Assembly (NCBI GenBank): GCA_036508635.1
Contig: DATCGY010000078.1
Coordinates: 1-5,615 of the forward strand
Source of the DNA: FEN-727 sp036508635
GTDB lineage: Bacteria > Actinomycetota > Geothermincolia > Fen-727 > Anoxymicrobiaceae
Length of the DNA stretch: 5,615 nt
Direction of reading: 5' to 3'
Under the pieces are notes generated by a model that was not told the DNA's origin, searched no databases, and was given only the letters and a program-made list of their open reading frames with translations. Below, in pieces: positions 1 through 3,283 of this stretch (the first letter of the stretch is position 1; each line of letters begins with the position of its first letter). A program made the position numbers and the translations under genes.

Positions 1-174
1 CTGTGGGACCGCCACGTCGGTCTTACCGCCGGTACTCGTCCCTGTTGGATCCCCCGCCACCGCGAGCGAGCCGAAGCAGCAGATTACGACGGCCACTATA
101 ACCAGGGCCATCATCAGCCGGTATGCTCTTATTTTTCTGTCCCGCGCCGAAATCGGAAACACTGAACCGGCCAT
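1..174 (-). CDS. N-terminal part of an exported or membrane-anchored protein of unknown function (runs off the left edge)
   Basis: An ATG at 174-172 opens a 58-codon frame that stays open to the window edge. It is preceded by a canonical Shine-Dalgarno GGAGG (184-180) with a 5-nt spacer, which makes this start convincing. The visible N-terminus has a basic region (residues 11-19, RDRKIRAYR), then a hydrophobic stretch from about residue 20 to 40 (LMMALVIVAVV and on), then SLAVAGDP, and then a Gly/Thr/Ser-rich linker (residues 41-50). This is the layout of a Sec signal peptide with possible signal peptidase I cleavage after Ala40 (AVA|GD), or of an uncleaved signal anchor. The two cysteines at residues 32-33 lack a small residue before the first Cys, so a lipobox is unlikely. 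No family can be recognised from 58 residues; the product should act at or outside the membrane. It lies downstream of tRNA-Ala, separated by 515 bp of structured DNA, so it probably has its own promoter. The existence of the gene is well supported; its function is unknown. Confidence 0.75.
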   Translation of the reverse strand, partial: MAGSVFPISARDRKIRAYRLMMALVIVAVVICCFGSLAVAGDPTGTSTGGKTDVAVPQ

Positions 175-187
175 CTTTTCCTCCGTA

Positions 188-213
188 TATCGATGCTTAC
201 CGTTACATCGATA
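188..213 (-). promoter_or_regulatory. Hairpin in the 5' leader, just before the ribosome binding site
   Basis: The arms TATCGATG (188-195) and CATCGATA (206-213) are perfect inverted repeats of 8 bp around a 10-nt loop. On the minus strand the stem ends 3 nt before the GGAGG Shine-Dalgarno (184-180) of the gene starting at 174. A structure so close to the ribosome binding site could tune translation or protect the mRNA 5' end, or the same DNA could be an operator site. The inverted repeat is seen directly; its role is inference. It matches no riboswitch class I can recognise. Confidence 0.45.
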
Positions 214-225
214 GTAGCGAGGCTA

Positions 226-325
226 TGTTTCGAGCCGATTTCAGAGTTGTTAATTGCACGTAACAGAAACAGTATTGAAACAGTGTTATCAGGTGAGGTC
301 GGGTGCTGCTTGATTTAACTGTTTC
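226..325. repeat. Cluster of GAAACAGT / ACTGTTTC octamers, possible operator
   Basis: GAAACAGT occurs at 266-273 and again at 277-284, in direct orientation exactly 11 bp apart (about one helical turn). Its reverse complement ACTGTTTC lies at 318-325. A shorter copy, TGTTTCGA, at 226-233 matches 320-327 exactly. The paired direct repeats are also flanked by TAACA (261-265) and TGTTA (284-288). Repeats in helical phase, upstream of the gene starting at 174, fit a transcription factor binding region. No regulator family is identified and no clear -35/-10 pair was found between them. Confidence 0.45.
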
Positions 326-329
326 GACG

Positions 330-349
330 ACGCAAACCTTGTTTTGTGT
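330..349. repeat. Small A/T-rich hairpin
   Basis: ACGCAAA (330-336) and TTTGTGT (343-349) can pair over 7 bp, including one G-T pair, around a 6-nt loop. No T-run follows on either strand, so it is not a standard terminator. It sits between the inverted-repeat segment and the octamer cluster. It may be chance; it is listed only because the surrounding region is so rich in inverted repeats. Confidence 0.25.
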
Positions 350-472
350 AATTGAATAAGGAGTCTTGGTTACCTGACACGTCAATGTGTAGCAAGGGAT
401 TAGAACCCGTCGCTCACTCGTCGCTGTCGGTACAGGTTCTGATTTGGGGTGATGCGCTCGCTCGCTTCCCAT

Positions 473-491
473 AGGGGGACGCTGTCCCCCT
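473..491. repeat. Hairpin 1 of the repeat segment
   Basis: AGGGGGAC (473-480) and GTCCCCCT (484-491) form a perfect 8-bp stem with a GCT loop. It is very GC-rich and lacks a following T-run on both strands, so termination is not its likely role. It lies inside the arm formed by 446-452 and 519-525. Confidence 0.6.
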
Positions 492-497
492 GATGGC

Positions 498-516
498 GGC
501 AAACCTGCGGTTTTCC
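498..516. repeat. Hairpin 2 of the repeat segment
   Basis: GGCAAACC (498-505) and GGTTTTCC (509-516) pair at 7 of 8 positions (one C-T mismatch) around a TGC loop. It is 6 bp from hairpin 1, has the same loop size, and is enclosed by the same outer arm. Confidence 0.5.
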
Positions 517-534
517 TGTCACCCCCTCCCTGGA

Positions 535-561
535 TTTCTGGGGGGACCTTCCCCCCAGAAA
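535..561. repeat. Hairpin 3 of the repeat segment, 11-bp perfect stem
   Basis: TTTCTGGGGGG (535-545) and CCCCCCAGAAA (551-561) are perfectly complementary over 11 bp around the 5-nt loop ACCTT. It is the strongest hairpin in the window. Neither strand shows the T-run directly after the stem that an intrinsic terminator needs, though the A/T ends of the stem give a few T or A residues on either side. Confidence 0.6.
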
Positions 562-639
562 AGGACATAGACCCCCCTGGGTTCAAATCCCTCCCCAAGG
601 TTAAACAAGAGTGCTACCTCGGTTTTTCGTGGTTGGGGT

Positions 640-685
640 CCCCATCGTCACGAATGCTCAATTCAGAGTTTCTTTCACGATGGGG
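640..685. repeat. Inverted repeat in the tRNA-Ala 3' trailer
   Basis: CCCCATCGT (640-648) and ACGATGGGG (677-685) are a perfect 9-bp inverted repeat with a 28-nt loop. The stem begins 4 nt beyond the encoded CCA of tRNA-Ala. A second, competing pair is TTCGTG (626-631) with CACGAA (649-654). The structure may help define the tRNA 3' end or slow RNA polymerase. No T-run follows on the minus strand, so it is not called a terminator. Confidence 0.4.
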
Positions 686-689
686 GAAT

Positions 690-764
690 TGGTGGAGCTG
701 GAGGGATTTGAACCCTCGACTTCCTCCCTGCCAAGGAGGCGCTCTCCCCCTGAGCTACAGCCCC
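690..764 (-). tRNA. tRNA-Ala, anticodon GGC
   Basis: The minus strand folds as a complete 75-nt tRNA including an encoded 3' CCA (692-690). Acceptor strands GGGGCTG (764-758) and CAGCTCC (700-694) pair over 7 bp and contain the G3:U70 wobble that marks alanine tRNAs; the discriminator base is A. The D-stem is GCTC/GAGC with a 7-nt loop, the anticodon stem CCTCC/GGAGG holds loop TTGGCAG, and the T-arm is GAGGG, TTCAAAT, CCCTC. The anticodon at 732-730 is GGC, which reads GCC and GCT alanine codons. The gene lies 56 bp after the rsfS stop with its own candidate promoter. tRNA 3' ends are common targets of integrases, and repeated T-arm sequence lies downstream. Confidence 0.97.
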
Positions 765-786
765 GAGAACATACAATTCGTGGCTA

Positions 787-815
787 ATGATAGCGGTAAC
801 GAGCGGGGTGCTCAA
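787..815 (-). promoter_or_regulatory. Candidate sigma-70-type promoter for tRNA-Ala
   Basis: On the minus strand a TTGAGC box (815-810, 4 of 6 to TTGACA) is followed after exactly 17 bp by TATCAT (792-787, 5 of 6 to TATAAT). Transcription would begin near 780, leaving a short leader of about 15 nt before the mature tRNA 5' end at 764. It occupies most of the short gap between the rsfS stop and the tRNA, where a promoter would be expected. This is a consensus match only. Confidence 0.5.
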
Positions 816-820
816 GTACG

Positions 821-1198
821 CTACGTAGCGTCAGAGGTCGTATTCGCTTCAGCTTCTTCGCGCCATTCGATAACCGGGACGTCTTTCCACAAGCGCTCCA
901 GATCGTAAAATGACCTCTCCTCGGAAAGAAAGACGTGTACCACAAAATCGAGGTAATCGATCAGTATCCAGTGGGCAAAGCGTTCCCCGGCACGTCTTGC
1001 CGGTTTGGCTCCGAACTCCCTCATCCGCTCTTCGATGGCCTCCCGGATACGTCTCACGTGCCGCTCGTTGCGGCCAGACGCGTTCACGAAAAAGTCGGTT
1101 ATGCCGAGCGCGTCGCGCATATCCAGGATCTGCACGTCCTCGGCTTTCTTGTCGTCTGCCGCTCGAGCGGCCTCTATCGCCAGTTCCTCTGTATTCAG
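821..1198 (-). CDS. rsfS: Ribosomal silencing factor RsfS (RsfS/YbeB/iojap family), apparent CTG start
   Basis: RsfS binds ribosomal protein uL14 on the 50S subunit and blocks joining with 30S, lowering translation when nutrients are short. The frame encodes about 125 residues, a normal family length. Family landmarks are visible: the helical start EELAIEAARAADDKKAEDV (residues 4-22), ITDFFVNASGRNERHV (33-48), GERFAHWILIDY (71-82), VVHVF (86-90) and YDLERLW (98-104). The first in-frame ATG/GTG/TTG is a GTG at 1135, which would cut off the conserved N-terminal helix. Upstream in frame, CTG at 1198-1196 follows a strong Shine-Dalgarno (GGAAGGTGAT, 1213-1204) by 5 nt, and a stop lies just beyond, so CTG is the best start. 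A 1-nt indel near 1193 is the alternative: without that base, the ATG at 1205 would read MSAETEELA. The gene follows the LCP/LytR_C gene by 72 bp and is probably in the same operon. Family call very secure, start less so. Confidence 0.93.
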   Translation of the reverse strand: MNTEELAIEAARAADDKKAEDVQILDMRDALGITDFFVNASGRNERHVRRIREAIEERMREFGAKPARRAGERFAHWILIDYLDFVVHVFLSEERSFYDLERLWKDVPVIEWREEAEANTTSDAT

Positions 1199-1203
1199 CC
1201 GAC

Positions 1204-1213
1204 ATCACCTTCC
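1204..1213 (-). promoter_or_regulatory. Strong Shine-Dalgarno that decides the rsfS start
   Basis: On the minus strand GGAAGGTGAT contains AGGTGAT, seven contiguous bases complementary to the usual 16S rRNA 3' end (ATCACCT). It ends 5 nt before CTG (1198). For the overlapping ATG at 1205 the purine run would be only 2 nt away, too close. This placement is the main argument for CTG initiation. Confidence 0.6.
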
Positions 1214-1217
1214 GTTA

Positions 1218-1253
1218 TCGAGTCTCTCGAGCATCCGGCCCGAGGCCGGGTGC
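1218..1253 (-). repeat. Two adjacent hairpins in the leader between the LCP/LytR_C gene and rsfS
   Basis: GCATCCGGCC (1231-1240) pairs with GGCCGGGTGC (1244-1253) over 10 bp, with one T-G wobble, around a 3-nt loop. Right next to it TCGAG (1218-1222) pairs with CTCGA (1226-1230). On the minus strand the second hairpin ends 4 nt before the rsfS Shine-Dalgarno. No T-run follows, so a terminator is unlikely; roles in mRNA processing, pausing or adjusting rsfS expression are possible. Confidence 0.4.
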
Positions 1254-1270
1254 ACTTCCGCTTTTCAAGT

Positions 1271-2614
1271 CTACTTCTGCTTGAAGTCCTTGCCCACTAT
1301 TACCGAAATATCTGCTATATCCTGCGTCTTGTCTCTGAATTCGATGCGCCCGACCTCCATCTCGTAACGTACTATCTCGGCGGCATGAACGGTATCGGGG
1401 TCCTGGTCGTAGACCAGGATAACGGTATCCTGGTGATCGAAGTTGTCCGCGTTCGCACTGTTCACGATCTGAAATTTGGCCATGTCGAGCTTGGATGTGA
1501 CAGCCTGCCCGATCCCGGGTACACCGTTGCCGTTGAGTATCTCAACTTTGAACCGCTTCGTCTTTGTCTTCGTCGAAGCGGATTTTACGTACTTCTTCAC
1601 AAATGCCGGGAGCGCATCCTGGTCGGTCCTGTGGACGACGGTGTTCTCGTACTTGAACTCTTTAACCGGAAGGATGCCCTGCTCGAGTTTGCCTCCCAGA
1701 AGAGCATACGTCTGCCAGATGCCCGATAGCTCCTCGTCCGACGCGTCGGTGTCAAAGAGATCCGCGTTCTTTGCGGTCAGCTTGGATATATCGTCGAACA
1801 TCGCTTTGGACCTGCCGAGGAACACTGGCGCGAAGTCCTCCTGCCGCTTGCACAGCTCAACTTCTTTTCCAGGCGGCGCATACGTCAGGTATGACGTTGC
1901 GACGCTGCTCGACACCTGCTGTTTTCCGGTGTTCAGTGTCACCTGGGTGCCGGTACTCGGGTCCTTGAACGAGACTTTTGCGGGCACTTCGAGAGGCCAT
2001 GTTGGCGACATCTGGTCGAAGACGATGCGGAGATCTCTCTCCGTGCCGAGAACGTAGTGGTCGATCTCTATGCCGAGGAGGTTCTCTATCGTGACAAGCG
2101 TCTTGCTGATCCGACCCTCGTCGAGATTGACGAGGTTGTTCAACTGGTCCATACCCGCACCAGGCACGTTAACGAGAAGGTCGTTCGGGAAATAGATCAG
2201 GTTCCCGGACCCGGTAGTGGAATCGTATGAGGCAAGGACGACCGTTGTAAGCACGGTGGTGTCATTTATCTGTTTTGTCAGGGCGAAGAGGTAGTTTGCG
2301 GTCTTCTTGCCCTCCGGGAGCCACTTTGAATCTGGCACCCTGTGCTTCGATTTGAACGGCCAGGCGGATTTTATCTCTCTCCCCAGCCACGTGAGCCCCT
2401 TGTAGGTCTTGTTCCACCCGGTGTCGAACGGATAGACCTTGACCACCGCGCCGAGTATCACAAAAATGACGATGACCGCCACCAGCGCAATGAGCCACCG
2501 CCACCATCTCTTATGTTTCTTCTGCTGGTCGATTCTCTTCCGAGTACGGTACCCTGAGTCTTCCTGCACTTTTCTCCTTAGCGATGAGGCTCCGCCCCGG
2601 CGGCGTCGCCCCAT
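1271..2614 (-). CDS. Membrane-anchored protein with degenerate LCP (LytR-CpsA-Psr) domain and LytR_C C-terminal domain
   Basis: Numbering is from the upstream ATG at 2638. A basic cytoplasmic N-terminus (to about residue 44) precedes one membrane segment (45-69, WWRWLIALVAVIVIFVILG); the rest should lie outside the membrane. Residues ~113-285 resemble an LCP domain, the fold of enzymes that attach glycopolymers to peptidoglycan: TTVVLASYDS (131-140), YFPNDLLVNVPG (149-160), TIENLLGIEIDHYV (183-196) and KRQEDFAPVF (264-273). The usual PRD motif reads PND (151-153), and the Arg-rich pattern before RQ is mostly lost, so transferase activity is doubtful. Residues ~362-452 match LytR_C (VEILNGNGVPGIGQAVTSKL near the start, ADISVIVGKDF at the end). 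The ATG at 2614 (residue 9) is preferred because AGGGGAG lies 8 nt upstream; the ATG at 2638 lacks a Shine-Dalgarno. The gene sits between nadD and rsfS. Architecture is clear; exact function is inferred. Confidence 0.85.
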   Translation of the reverse strand: MGRRRRGGASSLRRKVQEDSGYRTRKRIDQQKKHKRWWRWLIALVAVIVIFVILGAVVKVYPFDTGWNKTYKGLTWLGREIKSAWPFKSKHRVPDSKWLPEGKKTANYLFALTKQINDTTVLTTVVLASYDSTTGSGNLIYFPNDLLVNVPGAGMDQLNNLVNLDEGRISKTLVTIENLLGIEIDHYVLGTERDLRIVFDQMSPTWPLEVPAKVSFKDPSTGTQVTLNTGKQQVSSSVATSYLTYAPPGKEVELCKRQEDFAPVFLGRSKAMFDDISKLTAKNADLFDTDASDEELSGIWQTYALLGGKLEQGILPVKEFKYENTVVHRTDQDALPAFVKKYVKSASTKTKTKRFKVEILNGNGVPGIGQAVTSKLDMAKFQIVNSANADNFDHQDTVILVYDQDPDTVHAAEIVRYEMEVGRIEFRDKTQDIADISVIVGKDFKQK

Positions 2615-2665
2615 GCCGCTTTCTCCCCTTCTCCCCATGTATAATGTACAGCACGTCTCGACATT

Positions 2666-3283
2666 TTACCTTTGAATATAGAGCCGTTTGTCGATGATAT
2701 ATCCCCAGACGGCATCGGGTACCAGGTACCTGAACGGACGTCCCTTAATTACCCTCTCCCTGATATCCGTCGAGGAGACGGCGAGCGCCGGTATCTCCAT
2801 GGAAAAGACCAGGTTGCGGGCTTTCTGTCCCGCGCTGTTGAACTCGGGCATCGCCCCCTCAATTTCCCCGAGCGCGTATCCGGGCCTCGTGGCGGCGATA
2901 AACTTACTCTCGGTCAGAAGCTCCTCGGGGTCTTTCCACGTGAGTATCTCGAGTATCGCGTCAGCGCCCGTGATGAAATATAGCTCAGTACCCGAGCCGT
3001 ATACCCCGTGCAGGGCGCGGAGAGTATCTATCGTGTACGAAAGGCCATCACGCTTTACCTCCAGGTCGGATACGTTCAGCGCCGTGTTGCCTTCGACCGC
3101 CAGCTCAGCCATACGCAGGCGGTCCAACGCCGGGGCATGCGGGATCGTAACCTTGTGAGGAGGCCTTGCGGACGGGACGAAAACCACTGTTTCCAGCTCG
3201 AACTGGGCGCGCGCCTCTTCAGCAGTGACCAGGTGACCGATGTGAATGGGGTCGAACGTACCCCCCATTACACCAATCTTCAA
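2666..3283 (-). CDS. nadD: Nicotinate-nucleotide adenylyltransferase NadD
   Basis: NadD transfers AMP from ATP to nicotinate mononucleotide, giving deamido-NAD, the step before NAD synthetase, in the cytoplasm. The 205-residue product has a normal family length. It starts with the nucleotidyltransferase signature GGTFDPIHIGHL (residues 7-18), with the catalytic HxGH at 14-17. PPHK (41-44), SYTIDTL (82-88), ITGAD (104-108), the W116-K-D loop and SSTDIR (170-175) are all typical of bacterial NadD. The start is TTG at 3283-3281; it places M-K-I-G directly before the signature, and GGGGAGGG lies 4 nt upstream inside the end of pheT. The ATG at residue 6 would remove the first beta-strand and is rejected. 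The start overlaps the pheT stop by 4 bp (TTGA), which suggests translational coupling. The membrane protein gene follows after 51 bp. Confidence 0.97.
   Translation of the reverse strand: MKIGVMGGTFDPIHIGHLVTAEEARAQFELETVVFVPSARPPHKVTIPHAPALDRLRMAELAVEGNTALNVSDLEVKRDGLSYTIDTLRALHGVYGSGTELYFITGADAILEILTWKDPEELLTESKFIAATRPGYALGEIEGAMPEFNSAGQKARNLVFSMEIPALAVSSTDIRERVIKGRPFRYLVPDAVWGYIIDKRLYIQR

Larger units (their letters stand above)
395..592. repeat. ~198-bp segment bounded by T-arm-like inverted repeats with nested hairpins
   Basis: The left end AGGGATTAGAACCC (395-408) and the right end GGGTTCAAATCCCT (579-592) are inverted repeats with 13 of 14 positions complementary. Both resemble the T-arm of a tRNA. 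Inside, GGGGTGA (446-452) pairs with TCACCCC (519-525), enclosing two hairpins (473-491 and 498-516), and a third, longer hairpin lies at 535-561. Taken together the segment could fold as a branched structure. The organisation fits a small non-autonomous repeat element of MITE or REP/BIME type, or a structured non-coding RNA. No transposase or integrase gene lies in the window and I recognise no named family. The pairing is seen directly; identity and mobility are inference. No complete tRNA can be built around either end. Confidence 0.5.
175..689. other. 515-bp non-coding region rich in hairpins and short repeats
   Basis: No frame here looks like a real protein. The region holds, from right to left: a hairpin in the tRNA trailer (640-685); a ~198-bp segment bounded by inverted repeats with three internal hairpins (395-592); a small hairpin (330-349); a cluster of GAAACAGT octamers (266-325, with a related TGTTTC copy at 226); and a hairpin and ribosome binding site in front of the left-edge gene (180-213). 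No GC-rich hairpin here is followed by a T-run on either strand, so none is a classic intrinsic terminator. The density of inverted repeats suggests a mobile or structured non-coding element placed between the tRNA and the next gene. Confidence 0.7.

Noticed and set aside
395..470. A tRNA on the minus strand ending near 390
   Set aside because: Only a T-loop-like motif is present; the T-stem has about 3 pairs, and no D-arm, anticodon arm or matching acceptor could be found.
495..530. c-di-GMP (GEMM) riboswitch suggested by GGCAAACC
   Set aside because: The rest of the conserved core, such as the GACGCAAAGC element and the second helix, is absent downstream.
535..561. Intrinsic terminator at the 11-bp hairpin
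   Set aside because: No T-run directly follows the GC stem on either strand.
203..598. Open frame of 131 codons on the minus strand
   Set aside because: It runs through the hairpins, the T-arm-like repeats and the octamer cluster; the peptide is low in recognisable structure, and its opening GRDLNPG is the typical false translation of T-arm sequence.
633..908. Open frame of 91 codons on the plus strand
   Set aside because: It is the antisense of tRNA-Ala (SWRDLNPRLPPCQGG is the usual false translation of a tRNA) and of the end of rsfS.
849..1208. Minus-strand frame starting GTG-ATG at 1208, 119 codons
   Set aside because: It overlaps rsfS in another frame and gives an Arg/Gly-rich peptide with no family features; only its start region matters, as an alternative for rsfS if an indel is present.
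935..1729. 264-codon plus-strand frame
   Set aside because: Antisense to rsfS and the LCP/LytR_C gene, both of which have clear family motifs in their own frames.
2638..2665. Promoter before the LCP/LytR_C gene (TATAAT-like bases near 2640-2650)
   Set aside because: TATAAT is on the plus strand; on the minus strand the AT-rich stretch gives only 4 of 6 matches and no -35 box at suitable distance.
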